Source of the DNA: Psychromarinibacter sp048262455
GTDB lineage: Bacteria; Pseudomonadota; Alphaproteobacteria; Rhodobacterales; Rhodobacteraceae
Length of the DNA: 64,000 bases
NCBI GenBank assembly: GCA_048262455.1
Contig: JBLXFD010000007.1
Coordinates: 62,001 to 126,000 of the forward strand
Reading direction: 5' to 3'
Made by a program: the position numbers and the translations under genes. This document shows positions 51,411-60,449 of the stretch, in pieces. Every line of letters starts with the position of its first letter. Within the stretch, counting starts at the first letter, position 1. Under the pieces are notes generated by a model that saw only the letters and a program-made list of their open reading frames with translations, had not been told where the DNA came from and ran no database searches.

Positions 51411-52169
51411 CTACAGGCGGATCACAGAGACGAGGCGGCCGTAATCGGCCTCGCGCCGGTGCTGGCTGCGGCGGTAGGAATAGAACCGCAGGGGGTCGGA
51501 ATAGGTGCAGTGGCGGGTCCATTCCGCCCGTCCCACCCCCGCGGCGCGCAGCCGGTGCAGGCCGAAGCCGGGCAGGTCGAACTGCAGCCGGTCGCCGTCG
51601 CCGGCGGCGAAGAAGCGGGCGTTGGCGGGGTCCTTGGCGATGAAGCTGTCGCGCATCTCGGGGCCGACCTCGTAGGCCGGCTGGCTGATCGAGGGGCCGA
51701 TGACCGCGGTGATGTCGGCGCGCGCGGCGCCCAGCCGCTCCATCGCCTCGACCGTCGTTTCCAGCACCCCGTCCAGCGCGCCGCGCCAGCCGGCATGGGC
51801 GGCGCCGACGACGCCGGCCTTCGGGTCGGCGAACAGCACCGGCTGGCAGTCGGCGGTCAGGATCGCCAGCGCCAGCCCCGGCGTCGCGGTCACCAGCGCG
51901 TCGGCCTGCGGCACCGCGCCGGGGGCGACATCGTCGGCAAGGACGGCGGTGGCCGAATGCACCTGCCGCACGCCCACCAGCGCCTCTGGCGGGACATCCA
52001 TCGCCTGCGCGACGCGGGTGCGGTTGATCGACACGGCCTCTGCCTGGTCCGAGGACCCGGTGCCGCAGTTCAGCCCCGCGAACACCCCCGAGGACGCCCC
52101 GCCCAGGCGGGTGAAGAAGCCGTGGCGCACGGGCTTCAGGGCGGGCGATGTAAGGATTTCCAGCGTCAT
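51411..52169 (-). CDS. pgeF: Peptidoglycan editing factor PgeF (multicopper-like purine/laccase fold)
   Basis: 252 residues, YfiH/PgeF family. VRQVHSATAVLADD holds the first His, LTADCQPVLFADP the Cys, and GAAHAGWRGALDGV the second His of the catalytic zinc-type site. The family is implicated in preventing L-Ser misincorporation into muropeptides and in purine nucleoside phosphorolysis. The ATG overlaps the stop of the midA gene (ATGA), so lgt-midA-pgeF is a coupled operon. Confidence 0.94.
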   Translation of the reverse strand: MTLEILTSPALKPVRHGFFTRLGGASSGVFAGLNCGTGSSDQAEAVSINRTRVAQAMDVPPEALVGVRQVHSATAVLADDVAPGAVPQADALVTATPGLALAILTADCQPVLFADPKAGVVGAAHAGWRGALDGVLETTVEAMERLGAARADITAVIGPSISQPAYEVGPEMRDSFIAKDPANARFFAAGDGDRLQFDLPGFGLHRLRAAGVGRAEWTRHCTYSDPLRFYSYRRSQHRREADYGRLVSVIRL

Positions 52170-53227
52170 GGCTCCAGTCCCGGCGGCGGCGCGGTTCCCC
52201 GCGGGTGAAAGCCCACCACCTTGAACAGGCTCCCCATTTCCGCCGGATGGGTCAAGCGGCGATGTGCCGCGACGTGGCTATCCAGCGCCTCACCCTGCAG
52301 CCTGTCGGCGAGGGCCCGCGCACGCTGCGTAATCCCGAGGCGTTCAAGGAACACTCCCTGCGGCGTCAGCGCGCCATGGGCAAGGCCGGGGGCGGCGGCG
52401 GCAAGGGCGCGGAAGTCGACATGCGCCGTCAGGTCCGCCTCGCCGGGGCTGGCCAGGGGGTCCTCCGGGGCGTGGCCGCGCAGGGCCTGCAGCGTGTCGC
52501 CCGTACCGCCCCAGTCGCCGTAGTCGATCACCAGCGCCGCGCCGCCGTGCCGGGCGATGCGGGCCTCCATCTCTGCCATGACGGGCCGGGCGGGGGCGCA
52601 GGTCTCGACCATGGTGCCCTGGGGCAGGTCCTGCCGCGTGGACAGCTCCGCCAGCGGCGCGGGGGCGGAGAGCGCGAAGGCCAGCCGGCCCTCCGGCGCC
52701 ACCACCACCCGCTCGCGCCAGCCGTCTCTGTCGCGCAGGAACTGGCGGATCGGCAGGGCGTCGAAGAACTCGTTGGCCACCAGCAGCAGCGGCGCCTCCG
52801 GCAGCTCCGCCGCGCTGTCGCACCACGTCACGGGATGGGGGCCCAGCGTCTTGCGCTGCCGGGCGCGCAGAGTGGGCGAGGCCTCGACCAGGTGCACCCG
52901 GGCGGCCTGGTGAAAGCCCGGCACCCCCCGCGTGGCGCGCAGCAGGTCGGCCATCAAGGTGCCGCGCCCCGGACCCAGCTCTGCCAGCGTCACCGGCGCG
53001 GGCGCGCCCTGGTCCAGCCAGGCCTGCGCCAGGCACAGCCCCAACAGCTCGCCGAACATCTGGCTGATCTCCGGCGCGGTGGTGAAATCGCCCCCGGCGC
53101 CGAAGGGATCGCGAGTGCTGTAATAGCCATGTTCAGGATGCAGCAGGCAGTCGTGCATGTAGTCGGCAATGCTCAGCGGCCCGGTGGCGGCGATGCGCCG
53201 CACCAGCAGCCGCGCCAGTGGCGTCAT
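52166..53227 (-). CDS. MidA/NDUFAF7-family class I SAM-dependent methyltransferase
   Basis: 353 residues from the ATG at 53227, overlapping the lgt stop. Matches the DUF185/MidA family: MTPLARLLVRRIAATGPLSIADYMHDCLLHPEHGYY, FTTAPEISQMFGELLGL, the SAM-binding LAELGPGRGTLMADLLRAT and NEFFDALPIRQF. Mitochondrial NDUFAF7 methylates an Arg in the NDUFS2 subunit of complex I; alphaproteobacterial members probably do the same, but this is inference. Coupled at both ends to lgt and pgeF. Confidence 0.93.
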   Translation of the reverse strand: MTPLARLLVRRIAATGPLSIADYMHDCLLHPEHGYYSTRDPFGAGGDFTTAPEISQMFGELLGLCLAQAWLDQGAPAPVTLAELGPGRGTLMADLLRATRGVPGFHQAARVHLVEASPTLRARQRKTLGPHPVTWCDSAAELPEAPLLLVANEFFDALPIRQFLRDRDGWRERVVVAPEGRLAFALSAPAPLAELSTRQDLPQGTMVETCAPARPVMAEMEARIARHGGAALVIDYGDWGGTGDTLQALRGHAPEDPLASPGEADLTAHVDFRALAAAAPGLAHGALTPQGVFLERLGITQRARALADRLQGEALDSHVAAHRRLTHPAEMGSLFKVVGFHPRGTAPPPGLEP

Positions 53228-54108
53228 TCCCGCCGCCGGCGCGCCCAGATCACCAGCGCCAGCCCGATCAGCGCCATGGGAAGCGACAGCAGCTGCCCCA
53301 TCTTCAGCCCGGCTTCGCCCAGCTGCACCACGTAGCCCATGGGATTGTCGAGGGTGATGTACTGCGCGTCCGCCTGCCGGTAGAACTCTATGACAAAGCG
53401 CGCGGCGCCGTAGAAGGCGATGAACATGCCGGTCAGCGCCCAAGGCGTCTTCAGCCAGCCCCGCGCCAGCGCCAGCCATGTCAGCAGCGCCAGCAGCACC
53501 AGCCCCTCCAGCCCCGCCTCGTACAGCTGCGAGGGATGGCGGGCGCAGGGCCCCTCGACCCCCGGGCAGGCCTGCGCCGAGGCGCCCGGGAAGATTACGC
53601 CCCAGGGCATGGTGGTGGGCAGGCCCCAAAGCTCTGCGTTGATGAAGTTGGCAAGGCGCCCGAAGAACAGCCCCGGCGGCACCGCGATCGCCAGCATGTC
53701 CGCCACCCGCCCCGGCGAGGTGCCCACCTTGTAGCTGAACGCCAGGATCACCACCGCCATGCCAAGGAACCCGCCGTGGAACGACATGCCGCCGTTCCAG
53801 ATCATCAGGATCTCGCCGGGGTTCGCCAGGTAGTAGCCCGGCTGGTAGAACAGCACGAAGCCCAGCCGCCCGCCGAGGATGATCGCCAGGATGATCCATG
53901 TGACGAAGTCGTCCACCTGCGCCGGCGTCAGGGGCGGATCGCCCCGCCACAGCGCGGGCCGGCGCATCAGCGCGACGCCGATCCGCCAGCCGGCGATGAT
54001 CCCGGCGATATAGGCCAGCGCGTACCAGCGCAGCGCGAAGGTGAACCCGCCCAGTTCGATCGCGAAGATCTCGGGCGAAATGACGGGAAAGGGGATGGCA
54101 GCCAGCAT
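53224..54108 (-). CDS. lgt: Prolipoprotein diacylglyceryl transferase
   Basis: 294 residues from the ATG at 54108, seven membrane helices. FTFALRWYALAYIAGIIAGW, GGMSFHGGFLGMAVV (catalytic His), RLANFINAELWG and ARHPSQLYEAGLEGL are canonical Lgt motifs. It transfers diacylglycerol to the Cys of lipobox precursors such as LptE, DUF3576 and the lytic transglycosylase in this window. First gene of the lgt-midA-pgeF operon, divergent from ubiK. Confidence 0.97.
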   Translation of the reverse strand: MLAAIPFPVISPEIFAIELGGFTFALRWYALAYIAGIIAGWRIGVALMRRPALWRGDPPLTPAQVDDFVTWIILAIILGGRLGFVLFYQPGYYLANPGEILMIWNGGMSFHGGFLGMAVVILAFSYKVGTSPGRVADMLAIAVPPGLFFGRLANFINAELWGLPTTMPWGVIFPGASAQACPGVEGPCARHPSQLYEAGLEGLVLLALLTWLALARGWLKTPWALTGMFIAFYGAARFVIEFYRQADAQYITLDNPMGYVVQLGEAGLKMGQLLSLPMALIGLALVIWARRRRE

Positions 54109-54202
54109 GGGGCACTCCTTGGGGCGGCTCCGCGGGAAGGTCAACCTTGAGAAGCGGCGCGGCCCGGCCCATATAGAGGCCGACACGGAATGGAGCCATG
54201 CC

Positions 54203-54475
54203 ATGCAGACCCGCAACAGGTTTTTCGACGACATCGGTCAGCTGATGACCAACGCGATGGGCGTGGCCCAGGGCGCCAAGGAAGAGGCCGAGACGGCGAT
54301 GAAGGGCCTGATGGACCGCTGGCTTGCCGATCGCGACTTCGTGACCCGCGAGGAGTTCGACGCGGTGCGCGCCATGGCCCAGAAGGCGCGTGAGGAGAAC
54401 GAGGCGCTGAAGGCGCGAATCACCTCGCTGGAGAAGGCGGGAAGCACCGGCGGCGAGGCGAAGAAGGCCAAGTAG
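54203..54475 (+). CDS. ubiK: Ubiquinone biosynthesis accessory factor UbiK-like (BMFP)
   Basis: 90 residues: MQTRNRFFDDIGQLMTNAMGVAQG...MKGLMDRWLADRDFVTREEFDAVRAMAQKAREENEALKARI. The family has an N-terminal amphipathic helix and a C-terminal coiled coil forming trimers (BMFP/YqiC). UbiK helps assemble the soluble UbiJ-UbiK metabolon in gammaproteobacteria; this alphaproteobacterial homologue is named by family. ATG 54203 chosen over earlier in-frame positions that fall in lgt antisense. Confidence 0.88.
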   Translation: MQTRNRFFDDIGQLMTNAMGVAQGAKEEAETAMKGLMDRWLADRDFVTREEFDAVRAMAQKAREENEALKARITSLEKAGSTGGEAKKAK

Positions 54476-54551
54476 CCAAGCTTTTCCGCCAATCTGCTTC
54501 ACCCGTGAAGGGTTTCGCGCCGATATCGTGGCCGCGCCTCGGCGGTCCACA

Positions 54552-54568
54552 GGATAAGGCGGTTATCC
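54552..54568. other. Small hairpin in the ubiK - ybjN intergenic region
   Basis: Perfect 6-bp arms GGATAA / TTATCC around GGCGG in the 235-base gap between ubiK and the ybjN-like gene. A second weak hairpin follows (CCTGCCC 54597-54603 / GGGCAGG 54620-54626). No T tract, so terminators are doubtful; they may be leader structures of the downstream gene. Confidence 0.3.
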
Positions 54569-54710
54569 CCTAGATATTACTTTACACTGCGAATCACCTG
54601 CCCTTACCATATCTCGTAGGGGCAGGCGGCAACGACTGCCGTCCCTAGAGCAGGCACCGAGTTCTGGGGCAACTGAAGCGACCTCGGAACGAAAATGAAA
54701 GAGGCCGGGC

Positions 54711-55211
54711 ATGTCGCTAGCAGAGCAGTTCCATTCGGAAGATCTTCACCCCATCGATATAGTCGAGCACCTGGCGGAGCATCATTCCTGGGAATTCGAC
54801 CGCGTCGCCGATGACCAGATCGCCATGGCGGTCGAGGGGCAGTGGCGCACCTACTCGATCACCCTCGCCTGGTCCGGCTACGACGAGACCCTGCGGCTGA
54901 TCTGCACCTTCGAGATGGAGCCGCCCGAGGACCGCATGCCGGGCCTCTACGAGACGCTGAACCGCGCCAACGACATGTGCTGGTCCGGCGCCTTCACCTA
55001 CTGGGCCGAGCAGCGGCTGATGGTCTACCGCTACGGGCTGGTGCTGGCCGGCGGCCAGGTGGCCGGGCCAGAGCAGATCGACCGGCTGATCGCGGGGGCG
55101 GTGACCGCCTCTGAACGGTTTTACCCGGCGTTCCAGCTGGTTGCCTGGGGCGGCAACACGCCCGAAGAGGCCATGCAGGTCGCCATCGCAGAGGCCTACG
55201 GCCGCGCCTGA
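54711..55211 (+). CDS. YbjN-domain protein
   Basis: 166 residues, no signal peptide. DIVEHLAEHHSWEFDRVADDQIAMAVEGQWRTYSITLAWSGYDETLRLICTFEM and GLYETLNRANDMCWSGAFTYWAEQRLMVYRYGLVLAG match the YbjN/T3SS-chaperone-like fold widespread in alphaproteobacteria. Function unknown; perhaps a regulatory or chaperone-type role. It is followed by proC on the same strand after 76 bases. Confidence 0.9.
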   Translation: MSLAEQFHSEDLHPIDIVEHLAEHHSWEFDRVADDQIAMAVEGQWRTYSITLAWSGYDETLRLICTFEMEPPEDRMPGLYETLNRANDMCWSGAFTYWAEQRLMVYRYGLVLAGGQVAGPEQIDRLIAGAVTASERFYPAFQLVAWGGNTPEEAMQVAIAEAYGRA

Positions 55212-55287
55212 CGCGCCTTGATCTCCGGGGTTTTCACTGTCCGGCAACGCTTCTAGGTTACGGCCCCGGAACAAGGGGACGTTTGCG

Positions 55288-56097
55288 ATGCTGGAAGAGA
55301 TTTCGCGCCGCGGCATGGTGCTGCTGGGCTGTGGCAAGATGGGGTCGGCGCTGCTTGCCGGGTGGCTGGATCGCGGGCTCGACCCGGCGGCGGTGCGGGT
55401 GATCGACCTGAAGCCCTCTGACTGGCTGCGCTCCAGCGGTGTGCGTCTGGACGGGGCGCTGCCGGAAAGCCCGGCGGTGGTGCTGATCGCCGTCAAGCCG
55501 CAGCAGATGGGCGACGCGCTGCCCGAGATCGCGGCCCTCGGCAACGGCGCCACCCTGTTCGTCTCGATCGCGGCAGGCACCACCATCGGCCATTTCGAGG
55601 ACGTGCTGGGCGCCGCCTCGCCCATCGTGCGCGCCATGCCCAACACCCCCGCCGCGGTCGGCCGCGGCATCACCGCCATCGTCGGCAACGCCCGCGTGGC
55701 CCCGGCGCAGCTTGACCTGGCCGAAACGCTGCTGTCGGCGGTCGGGCAGGTGGTGCGGCTGGAGCAGGAGAGCCAGATCGACGCGGTGACCGCCGTCTCC
55801 GCCTCTGGTCCGGCCTACGTCTTTCATCTGATCGAGACGCTGGCGGCGGCGGGCGCGGCCGAGGGACTGCCGCAGGAAATGGCGCTGCAACTGGCAAAGG
55901 CCACGGTCGCCGGCGCCGGCGCTCTGGCCGAGGCCGCCGCAGAGGACCCGGCGCAGCTGCGCGTCAACGTCACCTCGCCCGCCGGCACCACCGCCGCGGC
56001 GCTGGAGGTGCTGATGGACAGCGAAACCGGCTTCCCCCCGCTGCTACGCCGCGCGGTGGCAGCCGCGGCGGCACGCTCGCGCGAACTGGCGGGGTAG
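55288..56097 (+). CDS. proC: Pyrroline-5-carboxylate reductase
   Basis: 269 residues. Rossmann motif VLLGCGKMGSALLAGWLDRG, VLIAVKPQQM, RAMPNTPAAVGRGITAI and the family signature VTAVSASGPAYVFHLIETL...GLPQEMALQLA, ending VTSPAGTTAAALEVL. Last step of proline synthesis, NADPH-dependent. csaA follows after 4 bases. Confidence 0.96.
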   Translation: MLEEISRRGMVLLGCGKMGSALLAGWLDRGLDPAAVRVIDLKPSDWLRSSGVRLDGALPESPAVVLIAVKPQQMGDALPEIAALGNGATLFVSIAAGTTIGHFEDVLGAASPIVRAMPNTPAAVGRGITAIVGNARVAPAQLDLAETLLSAVGQVVRLEQESQIDAVTAVSASGPAYVFHLIETLAAAGAAEGLPQEMALQLAKATVAGAGALAEAAAEDPAQLRVNVTSPAGTTAAALEVLMDSETGFPPLLRRAVAAAAARSRELAG

Positions 56098-56101
56098 CGG
56101 G

Positions 56102-56440
56102 ATGGAACGGATCACCTTCGACGAGTTCCTGAAGGTCGACGTGCGGGTGGGCGTGGTCACCCGGGCCGAGACCTTTCCCGAGGCGCGCAAGCCGGCGCTG
56201 AAGCTCTGGGTCGATTACGGGCCGGAGATCGGGGAGAAGAAAAGCTCCGCGCAGGTGACGGTGCATTACGCGCCCGAGACCCTGGTGGGCCGCCGCGTCC
56301 TTGGCGTGGTGAACTTCCCGCCTCGGCAGATCGGCCCCTTCATGTCCGAGGCGCTGGTGCTGGGGGTGCCAGACGAGAACGGCGAGGTGGTGCTGGTGGT
56401 CCCCGACAAGGACACCCCGGTCGGCGGCCGGTTGTTCTAA
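56102..56440 (+). CDS. csaA: tRNA-binding protein CsaA
   Basis: 112 residues, single OB fold of the tRNA-binding (MetRS C-terminal) type: ITFDEFLKVDVRVGVVTRAETFPEARKPALKLWVDYG, VLGVVNFPPRQIGPFMSEALVLGV. CsaA is a dimeric chaperone-like protein reported to help secretion in Bacillus and to bind tRNA. Tightly behind proC. Confidence 0.93.
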   Translation: MERITFDEFLKVDVRVGVVTRAETFPEARKPALKLWVDYGPEIGEKKSSAQVTVHYAPETLVGRRVLGVVNFPPRQIGPFMSEALVLGVPDENGEVVLVVPDKDTPVGGRLF

Positions 56441-56516
56441 GGAGCGCTTCCGCGCAAGATCATTGTCCCGGGTGGCACCGCGCCGCCCGCGCCCGGCCGC
56501 GTCGCGGGTGGGGATG

Positions 56517-56640
56517 GCGGAGCCTCCGGCGGGGATATTTCAGAACCAGAAAACCGGGTGGTGGATCGTTGTCCCGGCCGGGTCCCTGGCGGCAGCCCTG
56601 CAAATCTCTGGTTTCAAAATATCCCCGCCGGAGGCTCCCG
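56517..56640. repeat. Long inverted repeat A (Rhodobacteraceae-type extragenic element)
   Basis: Two arms share GAGCCTCCGGCGGGGATATT and its complement: left 56519-56540, right 56617-56638, 22 of 22 bases complementary. Pairing continues less perfectly into an AACCAGA block. It lies between the convergent csaA and tdk genes and could form a long hairpin that ends transcription from both sides. The same element, again as a facing pair, is found at 60450-60572. Confidence 0.88.
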
Positions 56641-56668
56641 CAGATGCCGCGCGCGAAACGCCGGAAGG

Positions 56669-57259
56669 TCAGGCCTGCGGTTGGTCCCCCACAGCCTCGC
56701 GCCAATGGCGGCGGCAGAGGGAGAGGTAAGTCTCGTTCCCTCCGATCTGCACCTGCGCCCCCTCGCGCAGCGCCTTGCCGCCGGGGCCCATTCGGGCGAC
56801 CATGGTGGCCTTCTTGCCGCAGTGGCAGATCGTGCGGATCTCTCGCATCTCGTCGGCCAGGGCCAGCAGCTCTGCCGAGCCGGGGAACAGCGCGCCGCGG
56901 AAGTCCACGCGCAGCCCGTAGCACATCACCGGCACCTTCAGGTCGTCCACCGCGCGGGCCAGCTGCCAGACCTGCGCAGGTTCCAGGAACTGCGCCTCGT
57001 CGACGAAGACGCAGGCGGCCGGTTCCCGCGCTTGCCGGTCGCGGATCCGGGCGTAAAGATCATCCCCGGGCGCGAAGGTGTCGGCGTCGGCGGCGATACC
57101 GATGCGCGAAGCGATGCGCGCCTCTCCTGCCCGGCGGTCCAGCTGCGCGGTCAGCAGGTAGGTCTGCATCCCCCGCTCGCGGTAGTTGTAGGACGCCTGC
57201 AACAGGATCGTCGACTTGCCGGCGTTCATGGTGGAATAGTTGAAGTAGAGCTTGGCCAT
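56669..57259 (-). CDS. tdk: Thymidine kinase (type II)
   Basis: 196 residues. P-loop LYFNYSTMNAGKSTILLQA, VFVDEAQFLEPAQVWQLA (Walker B), the lasso GLRVDFRGALFPGSAELLALAD and a zinc-site Cys pair in TICHCGKKA. It salvages thymidine to dTMP. It lies between repeat A and the cytochrome P450 gene. Confidence 0.96.
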   Translation of the reverse strand: MAKLYFNYSTMNAGKSTILLQASYNYRERGMQTYLLTAQLDRRAGEARIASRIGIAADADTFAPGDDLYARIRDRQAREPAACVFVDEAQFLEPAQVWQLARAVDDLKVPVMCYGLRVDFRGALFPGSAELLALADEMREIRTICHCGKKATMVARMGPGGKALREGAQVQIGGNETYLSLCRRHWREAVGDQPQA

Positions 57260-57289
57260 GCGGCTGAATGCCCCGCTGCGGCGCCGGGA

Positions 57290-58501
57290 TCAAGCCGCGG
57301 CGATGTGCAGCGAGGTCACCTCGCGGAAGCGCAGGCGCGGGGCGATGGCGGCGGGCTGCACCAGCTGCAGGTTCGGGAAGCGCGCGAAGAGCCGCGAGAA
57401 GGCGGCGGCTGCCTCGATCCGCGCGAGGGTGTTGCCGATGCAGACGTGGATGCCCAGCGCGAAGCTGAGGTGGCGGTTCGGCCGGCGGGCGATGTCGAAG
57501 CGGTCCGGGTCCGGGAACTGCGCCGGGTCGCGGTTGGCGGCGGCCACCATCAGGTGCACCGTCGTGCCGGCGGGCAAAATGACGCCGCCCACCTGCGCGT
57601 CGGCGGTGGCGCGGCGGTTGTTGATCTGGATCGGCGCCTGGTAGCGCAGCACCTCCTCTACCATCGGCTCGATCAAGGCGGGGTCTGCGTTCAGCCGCGC
57701 GACCTGGTCCGGCGCGCGCAGCATCTCGTGGATCCCGTGCGAGATCATGTTGGTGGAGGTCTCGTGCCCCGCGTTGAGCATGAAGATGCACTGGTGCAGC
57801 AGCTCGGTTTCCGACAGCTTCGCGCCCTCCGCCTCGGCGTCCGCCAGCACCGTCAGCACCTCGCCCGGCTGGGCCGCGCCGGGGTGGCGGCGGCGGTGGG
57901 CCAGCAGGTCGCGCAGGTAGGTCTTGAAGTCGGTGACGGCGGCATTGCCCTCCTGCAGTTGCGCCGGCGTCAGGCGCGGCTCCAGCGCCGTCAGGATCGC
58001 CACCGCCCAGTCACGGATGCGGGTGCGGTCCTCGGCCGGCACCCCCAGCATGTCGCATACCACCTCGATCGGCAGGCGGAAGGAAAACTCCTCCACCACC
58101 TCCATGCGCCCCTGCGCGGCCAGCCGGTCCAGCGCCGCGTCCACCAGCGCCTCGATCCGCGGGGTCAGCGCGGCCAGCGCGCGGCGGGTGAAGGCGTGCT
58201 GGAACAGGGCGCGGATCCGGGTGTGGTCGGGCGGATCGGTGAAGACGACGGAGGTGGTGTGATGCTCGTAAAGCGGGGCGCCGCGGCCGAATTTGGGCGC
58301 GAAATCGGCCTTCTTGTCAGAGCTCCAGGTGGCGGGATCGCGGTAGACCGCCACAAGGTCGTCGTAGCGCGTCAGCACGTAGCTGCCGTCGGGATTGCGG
58401 TGCACCGGGTCCTGCGCGCGCAGGTCCGCCAGCCAGGGGTAGGGGTCGGCCGCGTAATCCGGCGGCACCCGCGTCAGGTCGAACTCGCTCACGTCGCGCA
58501 C
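57290..58501 (-). CDS. Cytochrome P450 (CYP, soluble bacterial class)
   Basis: 403 residues with GTG at 58501 and GGGAGG at good spacing. I-helix NAGHETSTNMISHG, ExxR in VEEVLRYQAP, FALGIHVCIGNTLARIEAAAAF carrying the heme-ligand Cys, and FTDPPDHTRIRALFQHAF. A soluble, three-component type P450 (CYP107/101-like). The substrate is unknown; no ferredoxin or reductase is adjacent. It is divergent from the NicX-like gene across 102 bases, so it may belong to the same catabolic locus. Confidence 0.92.
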   Translation of the reverse strand: MRDVSEFDLTRVPPDYAADPYPWLADLRAQDPVHRNPDGSYVLTRYDDLVAVYRDPATWSSDKKADFAPKFGRGAPLYEHHTTSVVFTDPPDHTRIRALFQHAFTRRALAALTPRIEALVDAALDRLAAQGRMEVVEEFSFRLPIEVVCDMLGVPAEDRTRIRDWAVAILTALEPRLTPAQLQEGNAAVTDFKTYLRDLLAHRRRHPGAAQPGEVLTVLADAEAEGAKLSETELLHQCIFMLNAGHETSTNMISHGIHEMLRAPDQVARLNADPALIEPMVEEVLRYQAPIQINNRRATADAQVGGVILPAGTTVHLMVAAANRDPAQFPDPDRFDIARRPNRHLSFALGIHVCIGNTLARIEAAAAFSRLFARFPNLQLVQPAAIAPRLRFREVTSLHIAAA

Positions 58502-58603
58502 CGGGCCCTCCCTTGCCGATCCCGGGCGAAGGGTAGGGCGCGGCGCGGCGGTTGTCACGGGCCGGGCTTCGTGGCTTGATGCGCGCCAGCAGGGAGGGAC
58601 CGC

Positions 58604-59638
58604 ATGCTGAACGACCGGATCGAGGCGGGCTGGATCGACGCCTTCGCGCAGGTCTTCGAGATGTGCGCCATGCGCCGGGACGAGACCATCGTGGTGCTCT
58701 CGGAAAGCCAGTCGCGGGACCTGAACCTGCAGCTGGCGGAACTGGCGCTGGGGGCGCTGAAGCTGCCCTACTTCCACCTGCGCCTGCCCAGCCCTCCGGC
58801 CCCCGCCGGGCCGGTGCTGCGATCGACCGGCGGCAGCCAGGCGCTGGCGGGGCAGGCGCTGGCGGTCCGCACGCTGGCGGCGGCGGACGTGGTGATCGAC
58901 CTGACGGTCGAGGGGCTGATGCACGCGCCGCAGACCGGCGAGATCCTGAAGGGTGGGGCGCGGGTGATGACCGTCTCGAACGAACATCCCGAGGCGCTGG
59001 CCCGCTGCCTGCCCACCCCCGACCTGAAGGAACGGGCCAGGGAGGCGGTGAAGTTGTGCCGCGCGGCCGGCGAAATGCGAGTGCTGACCGATGCCGGGAC
59101 CGACCTGCGGGTGGCGATGCAGGGCGCGGCCACGGTGGGGGTCTGGGGCTGGACCGACCGGCCGGGCACGCTGGCGCACTGGCCGGCGGGGCTGGTGGTG
59201 TCCTTCCCGGCCGCGGGCGCGGTTGCCGGGCGGCTGGCCTATCGGCCCGGCGACATCAACCTGACCTTCAAGCGTTACTTCGACAGCGCCGTCGACCTGG
59301 TGATCGAGGAAGACTACGTCACCCGGGTCGAGGGCAACGGCACTGACGCCTGGCTGATGCGCGACTACCTGCGCGGCTTCGGCGAGCGCGAGGCCTATGC
59401 CACCAGCCATGTGGGCTGGGGCTTCAACCCCGCCGCCCGCTACGAGGCGCTGACCATGTACGATCAGCGCGACACCAACGGCACCGAGTTGCGGGCGCTG
59501 GCGGGGAACTTCCTGTATTCGACGGGCGGGAACGAGTTCGCGGGGCGCTTTACCCGGGGGCATTTCGACCTGCCGATGATGAACTGCAACATCGCGCTGG
59601 ACGGGGTGCGGGTGGTCGAGAACGGGCGGCTGGCATGA
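58604..59638 (+). CDS. NicX-like (2,5-dihydroxypyridine 5,6-dioxygenase / M29 fold) metalloenzyme
   Basis: 344 residues, SD GGGAGG upstream. The C-terminal half follows NicX closely: GWTDRPGTLAHWPAGLVV, ATSHVGWGFNPAARYEALTMYDQRDTNG, GNFLYSTGGNEFAGRFTRGHFDLPMMNCNIALDG. The three residues that bind iron in NicX (His, His, Asp) are present here as His269, His320 and Asp322. NicX opens the ring of 2,5-dihydroxypyridine in nicotinate breakdown; leucyl aminopeptidases of the M29 type share the fold. Which ring this enzyme attacks is unknown. It overlaps the following hydrolase gene by 4 bases. Confidence 0.82.
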   Translation: MLNDRIEAGWIDAFAQVFEMCAMRRDETIVVLSESQSRDLNLQLAELALGALKLPYFHLRLPSPPAPAGPVLRSTGGSQALAGQALAVRTLAAADVVIDLTVEGLMHAPQTGEILKGGARVMTVSNEHPEALARCLPTPDLKERAREAVKLCRAAGEMRVLTDAGTDLRVAMQGAATVGVWGWTDRPGTLAHWPAGLVVSFPAAGAVAGRLAYRPGDINLTFKRYFDSAVDLVIEEDYVTRVEGNGTDAWLMRDYLRGFGEREAYATSHVGWGFNPAARYEALTMYDQRDTNGTELRALAGNFLYSTGGNEFAGRFTRGHFDLPMMNCNIALDGVRVVENGRLA

Positions 59639-60408
59639 GGGCGGGGGGCATCGAGTACATCGCGCGGGGCGAGGGGCCGCTGGTGATCTTCCTTCACGGC
59701 ATCGGCGGCGAGGCCGAGGCCTACGCACCGCACCTCGACCTGCCGGGCCACCGCGCGGTGGCCTGGAACATGCCCGGTTACGGCGCCAGCGATGCCGAGG
59801 CATGGCCGCCCAGCTTCGCCTCGCTGTCGCTGGCGCTGGCCGGGCTGATCGGCGCGCTGGGGGCGGAGCGGGCGCACCTGGTGGGGCACTCGATCGGCGG
59901 GATGCTGGCGCTGGAGCACGCGGTGCGGCGGCCAGAGCAGGTGGCGAGCCTGACGCTGATCGGCACCACACCGGCCTTCGGCGGGCGCGACGACAGATTC
60001 AAGCGGGCCTTCCTCGAGGCGCGGCTGGCGCCGCTGGAGGCGGGGCAGGACATGCAGCAGATGGGCGAGGCGGCGGCGCCCGCGCTGGTGGGGCCGGAGT
60101 GCCCGGCGGAGGTGGTCAGCGCGGTGGCCATGGCCATGGGGCGGGTGCCGCAGGAAACCTGGCGCGGCATTCTGGAGTGCCTGGTGACCTTCAATCGCCG
60201 CGATGACCTTGGCGGCCTGACGGTGCCCTGCTGCCTTGTCGCCGGCAGCCACGACACAAATGCCCCCGCGCGCACAATGGCGCGCATGGCGGAAAAGCTG
60301 CCGGGGGCGGAGTACCATGAACTGGAAGACGTCGGCCACATGATCCCGCAGGAGGCCCCGCACCGGGTGCGCAGGATCCTGCGCCGCTTTCTGGAGCGTG
60401 TGGCGTGA
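59635..60408 (+). CDS. Alpha/beta hydrolase (NicD-like position)
   Basis: 257 residues. LVIFLHGIGGEAEAYAPHLD, the nucleophile elbow LVGHSIGGMLALEHAV, an acid in CLVAGSHDTNAPA and the His in DVGHMIPQEAPHRVRRIL form a standard catalytic triad. In nicotinate catabolism NicX is followed in pathway order by NicD, an alpha/beta hydrolase that deformylates the ring-fission product; this gene, overlapping the NicX-like gene, could play the equivalent part. Lactone or ester hydrolysis is also possible. Confidence 0.88.
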   Translation: MRAGGIEYIARGEGPLVIFLHGIGGEAEAYAPHLDLPGHRAVAWNMPGYGASDAEAWPPSFASLSLALAGLIGALGAERAHLVGHSIGGMLALEHAVRRPEQVASLTLIGTTPAFGGRDDRFKRAFLEARLAPLEAGQDMQQMGEAAAPALVGPECPAEVVSAVAMAMGRVPQETWRGILECLVTFNRRDDLGGLTVPCCLVAGSHDTNAPARTMARMAEKLPGAEYHELEDVGHMIPQEAPHRVRRILRRFLERVA

Positions 60409-60449
60409 GGGCCGCCCTGCCTTCCGGCCGCGCGCCGCTGGCCTGTGTC